Source: Owenweeksia sp.
GTDB taxonomy: Bacteria; Bacteroidota; Bacteroidia; Flavobacteriales; Schleiferiaceae
DNA: 39,629 bases
Reading direction: 5' to 3'
NCBI GenBank assembly: GCA_028277105.1
Contig: JANQHO010000015.1
Span: forward strand, 1 to 39,629
The notes under the pieces are model-generated. The model was given only the letters and a program-made list of their open reading frames with translations, was not told the DNA's origin and did no database searches. Below are positions 10,377 through 18,296 of the stretch, one piece after another. How positions within the stretch are numbered: the stretch's first letter is position 1; every line of letters starts with the position of its first letter. A program made the translations under genes and the position numbers.

Positions 10377-10462
10377 AATTTATGCTTTTATGACTAATTT
10401 TGCCGGGTTGTTTAGAATGGGTCTAAATATAATTTATCCCCCGCCTTAACAGCGGTACTTTT

Positions 10463-10470
10463 TAATTTTG
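10463..10470 (+). promoter_or_regulatory. Candidate -7 box for the nqr operon
   Basis: TAATTTTG matches TAnnTTTG and lies 31 bases before the nqrA ATG, giving a leader of about 25 bases. A second match, TAATTTTG, is at 10395-10402. Neither has a TTG at ideal upstream spacing, so the choice is open. Confidence 0.35.
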
Positions 10471-10501
10471 CGCCAATTTAGAATTTTTTGATTCTATCAT
10501 A

Positions 10502-11857
10502 ATGCCAAACATTATAAAAATTAAGCGAGGGGTAGATATTAAGCTAAAGGGCAAGGCAGAACAGATCTACGCTAACTCTGATATGCCTCAGACATTTGCC
10601 TTGAAACCAACTGATTTTCAGGGTGTACGCGCCAAACTTTCTGTTAAAGAAGGTGATGAGGTTAAAGCCGGCACGCCTCTTTTTTACAGCAAAGACCGCG
10701 ATGCTATTAAATTCTGCTCTCCTGTAAGTGGAGAAGTAGTAGAAATAGTGCGTGGTGCTAAGCGTAAACTTATGGAGGTAAAGGTGTTGGCGGATAAAGA
10801 AACAGCTTACGAAGATTTCGGAGCAGCAGATCCAAAAAGCATTGACCGGGAAACTATCCGGGAAAAATTGCTGGCTTCAGGTTGCTGGCCTTTTATAAAG
10901 CAACGTCCTTATGATGTTGTAGCTAACCCCGAACGAGTACCTAAAGCGATATTTGTATCCTGCTTTGATACAGCACCACTGGCTGCTGATGCTGACTTCG
11001 TTGTACATGGTTTGGATGAGGAATTCCAGTCAGGAATAGATGCTTTAGCGGGCTTAACAGATGGTAAAATCCATTTGAGTGTAGACGGCAGGACCAATCC
11101 ATCCTCAGTTTTTACCAATTGCAAAGGAGTGAGTATTCACCGTTTTAGCGGGCCTCATCCTGCTGGAAATGTTGGGGTTCACATTCATCACATCGATCCC
11201 ATAAATAAAGGAGAAGCGGTGTGGACTATTCACTATCAGGACGTGATTACTATTGGCCGTCTCTTCCTGGAAGGTAAATTCAGGGCAGAACGTAATATAG
11301 CTGTAACTGGTTCAGAGATTTTAAAACCACGCTACTATAAAACCCTTATAGGTGCTAATATCAAGAACTTTGTAGAAGGTAATATAACCGATGGCAACCT
11401 GCGGTATATCAGCGGGAATGTGCTTACCGGTACCCAGATAAAACCCGATGGTTACCTGGGATTTTATTCCCACCAATTAACGGTGATACCTGAAGGTGAC
11501 GAAGAGCGTTTCTTCGGCTGGATCACTCCGAATTTCGATAATTTCAGTATTTCACGCACGCTCTTCTCATGGTTGCTTCCCCATAGAGCATACAGATTGG
11601 ATACTAATATGAATGGAGAAGAACGCGCTTATGTAGTTACCGGTGAGTATGAAAAAGTTTTTCCTTTTGATATCTATCCAGTACAACTTATTAAGTCCAT
11701 AATGGTTAATGATATTGAAGCAATGGAAAATCTTGGTATATACGAAGTGGCTGAAGAGGATTTTGCCCTTTGCGAAGTCGTATGTACTTCCAAAATACCC
11801 GTGCAGCAAACGGTGAGAGAAGGATTAGATTTAATGCTTAAAGAATTAGGAGATTAA
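10502..11857 (+). CDS. nqrA: Na+-translocating NADH:quinone reductase subunit A
   Basis: This is the soluble subunit of the six-subunit Na+-NQR complex, which oxidises NADH, reduces quinone and pumps sodium out. At 451 residues it has the usual NqrA length. It opens MPNIIKIKRGVDIKLKG and contains FALKPTDFQGVRAKLSVKEGDEV and, at about 80, SPVSGEVVEIVRGAKRK, a biotinyl/lipoyl-like fold typical of this subunit. HPAGNVGVHIHHIDPI is another conserved block. It is first in the operon nqrABCDEF, with nqrB starting 15 bases downstream. Bacteroidota with NQR commonly use it as the main respiratory NADH dehydrogenase. Confidence 0.97.
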   Translation: MPNIIKIKRGVDIKLKGKAEQIYANSDMPQTFALKPTDFQGVRAKLSVKEGDEVKAGTPLFYSKDRDAIKFCSPVSGEVVEIVRGAKRKLMEVKVLADKETAYEDFGAADPKSIDRETIREKLLASGCWPFIKQRPYDVVANPERVPKAIFVSCFDTAPLAADADFVVHGLDEEFQSGIDALAGLTDGKIHLSVDGRTNPSSVFTNCKGVSIHRFSGPHPAGNVGVHIHHIDPINKGEAVWTIHYQDVITIGRLFLEGKFRAERNIAVTGSEILKPRYYKTLIGANIKNFVEGNITDGNLRYISGNVLTGTQIKPDGYLGFYSHQLTVIPEGDEERFFGWITPNFDNFSISRTLFSWLLPHRAYRLDTNMNGEERAYVVTGEYEKVFPFDIYPVQLIKSIMVNDIEAMENLGIYEVAEEDFALCEVVCTSKIPVQQTVREGLDLMLKELGD

Positions 11858-11872
11858 ATTGATTTTGGAGCG

Positions 11873-13057
11873 ATGAATATTTTTAAGAATATACTGAATA
11901 GCGTTAAACCTCATTTTGAAAAAGGGGGGAAATGGGAAAAGCTTTACCCGGTTTACGATGGTTTTGCAACCTTTTTATTTGTTCCCAAACACACCACCCA
12001 CAGCGGTGCTCATATCCGCGATGGCATAGATCTTAAGCGTACCATGATTACAGTGGTACTGGCCCTGGTACCAGCCCTTTTATTCGGTATGTGGAATGTG
12101 GGTTATCAACATTACAAAGCACTGGGTGAAACAGTTGGTTTTTGGGATCAGTTCCTGTTTGGTGCGGTAAAGGTTTTACCTATGGTAGTAGTTTCCTATG
12201 CCGTTGGTTTAGGAGTTGAATTTGCTTTTTGTGTGATCAAAAAGCACCAGATCAATGAAGGATACCTGGTAACAGGTATGTTAATCCCTCTTATCATGCC
12301 GGTAGATATTCCTCTCTGGATGGTGGCTCTTTCTTGCATTTTTGCGGTGGTTATAGGTAAAGAAGTTTTTGGCGGAACCGGCATGAATATCCTTAACCCT
12401 GCATTAACAGCCCGGGCTTTTGCCTTTTTTGCCTATCCTACTTACATGTCGGGCGATAAGGTTTGGATCAATACTTCTACCCAGGCCGGACAAAGCGTTG
12501 TAGATGGCTATTCCGGTGCTACAGCTCTAGGTGATCTGGCGGTTAAAGGTGAAACCAGCCTGCAGCCGATCGATATGTTCTTAGGAACTATTCCGGGGTC
12601 TATTGGTGAAACTTCTACCGTAGCGATATTGATAGGTGCTGTTATGCTGTTGTGGACAGGAATAGGCAGCTGGCGTATTATGTTAAGCGCTTTATTGGGA
12701 GGTACTGCCATGGGGCTCATTTTTAACTGGTTTGCCCCTTATGCTATTTCTCCTGAACAACAGGCTTTTATGGCTGTTCCCTTTTGGCAGCACCTTATTA
12801 TGGGAGGTTTTGCTTTTGGGGTAGTATTTATGGCTACTGATCCGGTTTCGGCTTCGCAAACTTTCCGGGGCAAATGGATCTACGGATTTTTAGCAGGTTT
12901 TCTCGGGGTAATGATCAGAGTATTTAACCCGGCTTATCCAGAGGGTATCATGCTAGCCATTTTATTTATGAACGTAATGGCACCACTGATTGATCATTAC
13001 GTTATAGAAGCTAATGTTAAGAGAAGAAAGAAAAGATTACAAGTAAAAGTTGCCTGA
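11873..13057 (+). CDS. nqrB: Na+-NQR subunit B (covalent FMN)
   Basis: This 394-residue integral membrane subunit carries covalently bound FMN and riboflavin and forms part of the sodium path. The flavinylation motif DGYSGATAL is present, with the acceptor Thr at residue 217. About ten hydrophobic helices are visible, along with GTGMNILNPALTARAFAFFAYP and FMATDPVSASQT, both strongly conserved. The start at ATG 11873 follows nqrA by 15 bases. Its TGA stop is separated from the nqrC ATG by one base. Confidence 0.97.
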   Translation: MNIFKNILNSVKPHFEKGGKWEKLYPVYDGFATFLFVPKHTTHSGAHIRDGIDLKRTMITVVLALVPALLFGMWNVGYQHYKALGETVGFWDQFLFGAVKVLPMVVVSYAVGLGVEFAFCVIKKHQINEGYLVTGMLIPLIMPVDIPLWMVALSCIFAVVIGKEVFGGTGMNILNPALTARAFAFFAYPTYMSGDKVWINTSTQAGQSVVDGYSGATALGDLAVKGETSLQPIDMFLGTIPGSIGETSTVAILIGAVMLLWTGIGSWRIMLSALLGGTAMGLIFNWFAPYAISPEQQAFMAVPFWQHLIMGGFAFGVVFMATDPVSASQTFRGKWIYGFLAGFLGVMIRVFNPAYPEGIMLAILFMNVMAPLIDHYVIEANVKRRKKRLQVKVA

Positions 13058-13058
13058 G

Positions 13059-13808
13059 ATGGACGTTAATAAAAACAGTTACACTTTCATATTTGCTGCT
13101 TCAATGGTTGTAGTGGTGGCGGCTATACTTTCGTTTGCAGCTACTTCACTCAAGCCAATGCAAGATCGCAACATAGAGCTAGAAAAGAAACAAAACATTC
13201 TCAGTTCTATCGGGATTAATGTAAGCAGGGAAGAAGCTGAGAACGAATACGAAAAGTACATAAAACGAGAGCTGGTCATTTTTAATAATGAAATTAAGGA
13301 AGGCGTGGCAGCCTTTGCCATTGATCTTTCTAAAGAAATAAAGAAAGAGCCGACTCAAAGGGATGCCCCACTATACATTGCCGAGAGGGATGGTACGAAA
13401 TATTTCATTCTCCCTCTAAGAGGCAAAGGATTATGGGGGCCTATATGGGGATATATTGCTTTGGAACAAAATGTTAATACTGTATATGGAGCGGTATTCG
13501 ACCACAAAACAGAAACCCCGGGTTTAGGAGCTGAAATATCCACTCCCATTTTTATGGATCAGTTTCCCGGCAAGAAAATATTGAACGACCAGGGAGAGTT
13601 TGTAAGTATACAGGTGATGAAAGGCAATGCCTCCGGAGACTACCAGGTTGACGGTATTAGCGGTGGAACCATTACCTCAGTGGGTGTACAGGATATGCTG
13701 GATGACTGTATCCAGTCTTATATCCCTTTTCTCAAACAATATTCCGGCTCTGCGGCAACGGCTCAGGCAAGGCTAGGAAATGAAGATGAAGTAGCAACTA
13801 TAGAATAA
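13059..13808 (+). CDS. nqrC: Na+-NQR subunit C (covalent FMN)
   Basis: This 249-residue subunit is anchored by one N-terminal helix (about residues 8-29), with a periplasmic FMN-binding domain. The motif DGISGGTITSVGV places the phosphoester-linked FMN on Thr204, and TETPGLGAEI near 151-160 is the other family signature. I start at ATG 13059, one base after the nqrB stop, rather than at the longer in-frame candidate 13050, which would overlap nqrB. The ApbE flavin transferase needed for FMN attachment is not encoded in this window. Confidence 0.96.
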   Translation: MDVNKNSYTFIFAASMVVVVAAILSFAATSLKPMQDRNIELEKKQNILSSIGINVSREEAENEYEKYIKRELVIFNNEIKEGVAAFAIDLSKEIKKEPTQRDAPLYIAERDGTKYFILPLRGKGLWGPIWGYIALEQNVNTVYGAVFDHKTETPGLGAEISTPIFMDQFPGKKILNDQGEFVSIQVMKGNASGDYQVDGISGGTITSVGVQDMLDDCIQSYIPFLKQYSGSAATAQARLGNEDEVATIE

Positions 13809-13815
13809 TACTAAG

Positions 13816-14496
13816 ATGGCAGAAGTTACAGAAACAGTAGAAAAACAAGTTAAACAGAGAGAGCCGCTTTTCTCTAAAAAGAATCGCAAGCTCATTACAG
13901 ACCCTTTGGACGATAGTAACCCTATTACCGTACAGGTATTGGGAATTTGTTCGGCCTTGGCAATTACTGTTAAGCTCTATCCCGCACTTGTAATGTCATT
14001 GTCTGTGATATTTGTAATGGGGGCTGGAAATGTTATTATTTCTTTATTGCGCAATCTTATTCCCAACCGCATACGTATTATCGTACAACTTGTTGTAGTG
14101 GCTTCACTGGTAATTTTGGTAGACCAGGTACTGAAAGCCTTTGTTTATGATATAAGTAAAGAGCTTTCAGTTTTTGTTGGTTTGATTATTACCAATTGCA
14201 TTATCATGGGGCGTTTTGAAGCATTTGCCCTGGCTAACGGCCCCTGGAAATCCTTTTTGGATGGTATGGGTAATGCTTTTGGTTATGCCTGGATATTGAT
14301 AGCTGTAGCTTTCTTTAGAGAGTTATTAGGATCAGGAACCTTATTTGGTTATCCTGTGTTGGAGAAAATAGGTGTTTACAGCGTGGGTTATGAGAATAAC
14401 GGCTTGATGCTTTTACCTCCTATGGCCTTAATTACCGTAGGCATTATTATATGGGTACAACGGGCACGCAATACTAAACTAATTGAAGAGAACTGA
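13816..14496 (+). CDS. nqrD: Na+-NQR subunit D
   Basis: This 226-residue six-helix membrane subunit pairs with NqrE. In the known structures, two cysteines from each bind an iron centre within the membrane; here they are Cys45 in GICSALAIT and Cys128 in ITNCIIMGR. The N-terminus (about 1-35) is hydrophilic and somewhat longer than in Vibrio. Other conserved blocks are [17 protein letters not shown] and [13 protein letters not shown]. It starts seven bases after nqrC, and its stop is one base from the nqrE ATG. Confidence 0.97.
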   Translation: MAEVTETVEKQVKQREPLFSKKNRKLITDPLDDSNPITVQVLGICSALAITVKLYPALVMSLSVIFVMGAGNVIISLLRNLIPNRIRIIVQLVVVASLVILVDQVLKAFVYDISKELSVFVGLIITNCIIMGRFEAFALANGPWKSFLDGMGNAFGYAWILIAVAFFRELLGSGTLFGYPVLEKIGVYSVGYENNGLMLLPPMALITVGIIIWVQRARNTKLIEEN

Positions 14497-14497
14497 T

Positions 14498-15115
14498 ATG
14501 CAGGATCTGATAAACATATTTGTAAAGTCCATTTTTGTTGAGAACATGATCTTTGCCTACTTCTTAGGCATGTGTTCTTACCTGGCCGTTTCGAAAACAG
14601 TGAAAACCGGGGTAGGCCTGGGGGCAGCAGTAATTTTCGTAATGGGAATAACCATTCCTATAAACTACCTGTTAGAGAACTATGTACTCAGGGAAGGAGC
14701 ACTTTCGTGGTTGGGGTCAAACTTTGCCAGCGTTGACCTGAGCTTTCTTTCCTTCATTATGTTTATTGCGGTAATTGCTTCTATGGTGCAGTTAGTGGAA
14801 ATGATAGTAGAGAAATTTGCCCCGGCCCTTTACGGTGCTTTAGGTATTTTCCTTCCCCTTATAGCTGTAAACTGTTCCATTTTAGGAGGATCCCTTTTTA
14901 TGCAGGAGAGGAATTACAGTACCATCACCGAAGCATCTGTATATGGAATAGGAAGCGGAGTAGGTTGGTTTTTAGCTATAGTAGCTATTGCTGCCATACG
15001 TGAAAAGATACGATACTCCAATGTTCCGGCACCCCTCAGGGGTCTTGGTATCACCTTTATAGTTACCGGTTTGATGGGAATTGCCTTCATGGCCTTTATG
15101 GGAATTAAGTTGTAA
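14498..15115 (+). CDS. nqrE: Na+-NQR subunit E
   Basis: This 205-residue six-helix membrane protein is homologous to NqrD in inverted topology. It supplies Cys26 in [11 protein letters not shown] and Cys126 in AVNCSILGG to the shared intramembrane iron site. The ends [19 protein letters not shown] and [12 protein letters not shown] are typical. ATG 14498 is chosen because it leaves one base after the nqrD TGA; the alternative at 14483 overlaps nqrD and adds a non-conserved stretch. Confidence 0.97.
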   Translation: MQDLINIFVKSIFVENMIFAYFLGMCSYLAVSKTVKTGVGLGAAVIFVMGITIPINYLLENYVLREGALSWLGSNFASVDLSFLSFIMFIAVIASMVQLVEMIVEKFAPALYGALGIFLPLIAVNCSILGGSLFMQERNYSTITEASVYGIGSGVGWFLAIVAIAAIREKIRYSNVPAPLRGLGITFIVTGLMGIAFMAFMGIKL

Positions 15116-15138
15116 TTGAATAAAAGCTGCTATAGAAA

Positions 15139-16449
15139 ATGATATTTCTCGCAACAACTACAGTAGTAATTACCAGTATAGTGGTGTTCTTTGTAGTAAT
15201 CTTTTTATTGGTGTCTATTTTACTGGGAGCCAAAGCCAAGTTGGCCCCTTCCGGTCCTGTAACTCTTGATATCAATGGAGAAACCAAAGAAGTAGAATCC
15301 GGCAATACGCTGCTCACTACCCTTTCTAATGAAAAGATATTTCTACCCTCAGCTTGTGGTGGTGGAGGAACCTGTGCCATGTGCAAGTGCCAGGTACTCG
15401 AAGGTGGAGGGGAGATATTACCTACTGAAGTAGGATATTTTACCCGCAAGGAAGTGCAGGAGAATTGGCGCTTAGGATGTCAGGTTAAGGTAAAAAATGA
15501 CATGACTATCAAAGTGCCGGAAGAGATCTTCGGTATCAAGAAGTGGGAATGCGAAGTAGTTTCCAATTACAACGTAGCTTCATTTATCAAAGAGTTTGTG
15601 GTGAAATTACCAGAAGGCGAAAATCTTGATTTCCAGGCAGGGGGTTATATTCAGATTGACGTACCTGTCTGCGAAGTGGATTTTAAAGATATTGATATCA
15701 CCTCTCATCCCAAGTTAGGACGTGATCCTATGGATTTTAAATCCGAATGGGACAAGTTTGGCCTTTGGGATCTTAAGATGAAAAACGATGAGCCTATTTT
15801 CCGGGCCTACTCCATGGCCAACCACCCGGCAGAAGGCAATATCATTATGTTGAATATCCGTATTGCTACCCCGCCTTGGGACAGGGCTAAAAACCAGTGG
15901 ATGGATGTGAATCCCGGTATTTGCTCATCCTTTGTATTTGGTTGTAAGCCGGGCGATAAGGTTACCATTTCTGGCCCTTACGGAGAGTTTTTCATTAAAG
16001 ATACTGGTTCAGAAATGCTTTATATCGGTGGAGGAGCAGGAATGGCGCCTATGCGTTCTCATTTATTCCACCTTTTTCATACCTTAAAAACCGGCCGTAA
16101 GGTTAGCTATTGGTATGGAGGGCGTTCCAAAAGGGAACTGTTTTATCTGGACGATTTTGAGAATATTGAAAAGCAATTCCCCAACTTCCAATTCCACGTG
16201 GTATTATCAGAACCTTTACCGGAAGATAACTGGACAGAAAAGAAAGATATCAATGATGAGGAAGGTGATGGCTTCTTAGGCTTTGTACACCAGGCAGTAA
16301 TTGACCAGTATCTGAATGATCATCCAGAACCAGAGGAAATAGAATTTTACTTCTGTGGCCCTCCTCTTATGAATGCTGCCGTTCTGAAAATGTGTGACGA
16401 TTGGGGAGTACCCCCAGAAAACGTAGCATTTGATGACTTTGGAGGTTAA
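15139..16449 (+). CDS. nqrF: Na+-NQR subunit F, NADH-oxidising diaphorase
   Basis: This is the electron-entry subunit: NADH to FAD to 2Fe-2S. It has 436 residues. A single N-terminal helix (about 5-30) anchors it. The ferredoxin domain carries the cluster ligands Cys73, Cys79, Cys82 and Cys114. The ferredoxin-reductase part shows the FAD motif FRAYSMAN and the NAD motif [14 protein letters not shown]. It ends with the expected NVAFDDFGG. It is last in the operon and is followed by a strong intrinsic terminator, so the operon stops here. Confidence 0.98.
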   Translation: MIFLATTTVVITSIVVFFVVIFLLVSILLGAKAKLAPSGPVTLDINGETKEVESGNTLLTTLSNEKIFLPSACGGGGTCAMCKCQVLEGGGEILPTEVGYFTRKEVQENWRLGCQVKVKNDMTIKVPEEIFGIKKWECEVVSNYNVASFIKEFVVKLPEGENLDFQAGGYIQIDVPVCEVDFKDIDITSHPKLGRDPMDFKSEWDKFGLWDLKMKNDEPIFRAYSMANHPAEGNIIMLNIRIATPPWDRAKNQWMDVNPGICSSFVFGCKPGDKVTISGPYGEFFIKDTGSEMLYIGGGAGMAPMRSHLFHLFHTLKTGRKVSYWYGGRSKRELFYLDDFENIEKQFPNFQFHVVLSEPLPEDNWTEKKDINDEEGDGFLGFVHQAVIDQYLNDHPEPEEIEFYFCGPPLMNAAVLKMCDDWGVPPENVAFDDFGG

Positions 16450-16474
16450 TCCAATCTAAAGAAAATATAAAATC

Positions 16475-16503
16475 AAAAAGAGCGGCTAAAAGCCGCTCTT
16501 TTT
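16475..16503 (+). terminator. Intrinsic terminator of the nqr operon
   Basis: A perfect 13-bp stem (AAAAAGAGCGGCT / AGCCGCTCTTTTT) with an AAA loop ends in a T-run, 25 bases after the nqrF stop. Its symmetric A-run and T-run could also stop transcription from the other strand. Confidence 0.92.
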
Positions 16504-16805
16504 ATTTCATCCTAAGCCCTAAGGCTTTATTGTCTTTAAAAACTACCAGGAGCTATTTCTATGGAATTTTAACAGTATTCTTACCTCATTCTCTGATTTT
16601 AATACCAATTTTAATCCTGATTTCTTATAAAATTAATACAAAAACCAGGGGCTAGCTTATTGATAGAACCGGGCAGATTTTAGATTTTATACGCTTGTAG
16701 TTTCTAATTCCTCTTTTGTGTATTGAACGGTATTATTTATATATTTTAGCCTTGAAATGAATACAAAAAATATAATATTAGCTAATAATTAATCTTGCAT
16801 TGGTT
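16504..16805. other. AT-rich intergenic region before the RHS operon
   Basis: This 302-base gap has no open frame with gene-like sequence. It holds a candidate promoter at 16723-16754 and becomes strongly AT-rich toward the downstream start codon. Nothing else is recognised. Confidence 0.6.
16723..16754 (+). promoter_or_regulatory. Candidate promoter of the RHS operon
   Basis: TTG at 16723-16725 is followed 21 bases later by TAGCCTTG (16747-16754), seven of eight positions of the Bacteroidota form TTG-N17-23-TAnnTTTG. The leader to ATG 16806 would be about 45 bases. A second near-match, TAATCTTG at 16790-16797, lacks a spaced TTG. Confidence 0.35.
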
Positions 16806-17231
16806 ATGAAGAAAAAACTCTCTCAATATTATTTAATCTGTATTTTTCTAAATATATCACTGATAGTCAATGCTCAATTTAGTAATTTATTCTTCGAATC
16901 AAGGCCGGTAATTGAAGCATCAATCAAAAAATCAGATAGTTATGCCAGGTTGAGTAATGAAATCACTTCCAGTTATTACCGGGTGGAAAACAATACACTG
17001 CAGTTCATTTTTTATAAGGAATATGGGGGTGATAATGAGCCTTTAACCTACTATTTTATTGATGAACAACGCAAAATATATATTCCCCCAGCTGTTAATG
17101 TTAATAAAGGAATAAATTATATTTCTGTAAATATCAACAATAATACTTCTTACCCCGCCTCCACCTACTATATACTCTACACTGTAGACGCTAAAGGAGG
17201 TAAAAAATACCTGAGATTCTATAAGCCATGA
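16806..17231 (+). CDS. Small exported protein of unknown function, first gene of RHS operon
   Basis: I do not recognise this 141-residue protein. It has an N-terminal signal peptide (about 1-24, ending LIVNAQ), so it is probably periplasmic or surface-located. The rest is rich in Tyr, Asn and beta-forming residues with no Cys, suggesting a small beta-sandwich. Its last third (about 95-141) alternates hydrophobic and polar residues and ends in KKYLRFYKP. It is clearly more AT-rich than the nqr genes. Its TGA overlaps the next gene's ATG by four bases (ATGA), tying it to the operon. It could be a surface or assembly partner of the giant proteins. Confidence 0.75.
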   Translation: MKKKLSQYYLICIFLNISLIVNAQFSNLFFESRPVIEASIKKSDSYARLSNEITSSYYRVENNTLQFIFYKEYGGDNEPLTYYFIDEQRKIYIPPAVNVNKGINYISVNINNNTSYPASTYYILYTVDAKGGKKYLRFYKP

Positions 17232-17728
17232 GATCGTATTTATTGAGTGTTGCTGTACTGGCAATAACAATTGCTTTTAGCATGTGGTATACAAACAGCA
17301 AAGAAAAGAAAGTCAGATATGTAGACCTGATAAAGGTGTACCAGGCATTTGAACTGACTAATATGTACGAAGAAAAGCTCACCTCTTTGAATGAGGAAGG
17401 ACAGAGAAGAATGGATAGCCTTTCTTATCAAATAAGCCTGTTGGATCAGAAAAAATCCGCAGATGAACTTAGATTCCTGCAACAAACCTTTCTACAAACC
17501 CGCCATAACTACAATAGTGAAAGAGAGAGGTTGAGTGGTGAGTTTGACAATGCCATATGGAAGCAACTCAATCAATATCTCGAAGAGTTCTCCAAAGAAA
17601 AGGAACTGGATGTATTACTGGGGGCAAACGGAACGGGCAATGTTTTATCAGGCAACCCTGAGCTGGATGTTACCGAAGAGGCTGTAGAATATGTAAATGA
17701 GAAGTTTAACGGCAATATCGATGGGTAG
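17228..17728 (+). CDS. OmpH/Skp-family periplasmic coiled-coil protein
   Basis: The 166-residue protein starts with a hydrophobic segment (about 4-20). The OmpH signature then follows: YVDLIKVYQAFELTNMYEEK near 31-50, a long charged coiled coil (about 45-120), and a C-terminal LDVLLGANGTGNVLSGNPELDVT with EEAVEYVNEKF, the usual Skp/OmpH ending. Family members act as periplasmic holdases for outer-membrane proteins. Finding one between a small exported protein and a lipoprotein, just before a giant exported protein, suggests a dedicated chaperone; that role is inference. The hydrophobic segment lacks an obvious cleavage site, so it may be membrane-tethered. It is joined by a four-base overlap upstream and an eight-base overlap downstream. 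Confidence 0.85.
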   Translation: MRSYLLSVAVLAITIAFSMWYTNSKEKKVRYVDLIKVYQAFELTNMYEEKLTSLNEEGQRRMDSLSYQISLLDQKKSADELRFLQQTFLQTRHNYNSERERLSGEFDNAIWKQLNQYLEEFSKEKELDVLLGANGTGNVLSGNPELDVTEEAVEYVNEKFNGNIDG

Positions 17729-18296
17729 AGTTCTTGTTTCAATACTATCCTTATTAGTGCTAACTGCTGCCTGTAACAGGGAAAAGAGCCTAAGCTATGA
17801 TGAACTTATTAGTTACGTTGCCAAAGAGAAAAACGGATTAAAGAAAAAGCGTAATGTATCAGGCTATCTCTTCGATGTTCAGTTGGTTCCCCATACATTG
17901 GATAGCAGTAGTATAGCTGATCATAGTAGTGAACACTATCAAAAGTTCGTGATCAAAATACAACCGGAAGGAGCCAGTCAGAGAGGAATATTAGACTACC
18001 AGATTGAAAGTCAGAATGACTTCTTCTACCGCCTGGAATACTATACTACTTATGTAGAGAATGATCTTTACCTGGTAACGGATTCCGATAGCATAAGTTG
18101 CTCTTTTTCACATTTTGAAAGATACTACGGGCTAAGTCCTCACAATACCCTGGTAGCTTATTTTGAAAAGCCAGGGTACAATGGCGACCTGCAATTGATT
18201 TACGATGACAAAGTACTGGGTACCGGAATTGTGAAATTCCTGTTCCGTGCTGATGATATTAATAATATTCCTCAACTGAAACCTACCAAAAAATGA
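17721..18296 (+). CDS. Lipoprotein of unknown function in RHS operon
   Basis: A 191-residue predicted lipoprotein. The signal ends with lipobox LTAAC, placing the lipidated Cys at residue 18. The remainder has no recognised domain; charged residues (about 20-55) are followed by a Tyr-rich, beta-looking body containing YRLEYYTTYVENDLYLVTD. ATG 17721 gives a standard lipoprotein signal; the in-frame extension to 17697 would add residues before the basic start and is not favoured. It overlaps the Skp-like gene by eight bases and the next giant gene by four (ATGA). It may anchor or help assemble the giant proteins at the outer membrane, by context only. Confidence 0.8.
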   Translation: MGRVLVSILSLLVLTAACNREKSLSYDELISYVAKEKNGLKKKRNVSGYLFDVQLVPHTLDSSSIADHSSEHYQKFVIKIQPEGASQRGILDYQIESQNDFFYRLEYYTTYVENDLYLVTDSDSISCSFSHFERYYGLSPHNTLVAYFEKPGYNGDLQLIYDDKVLGTGIVKFLFRADDINNIPQLKPTKK

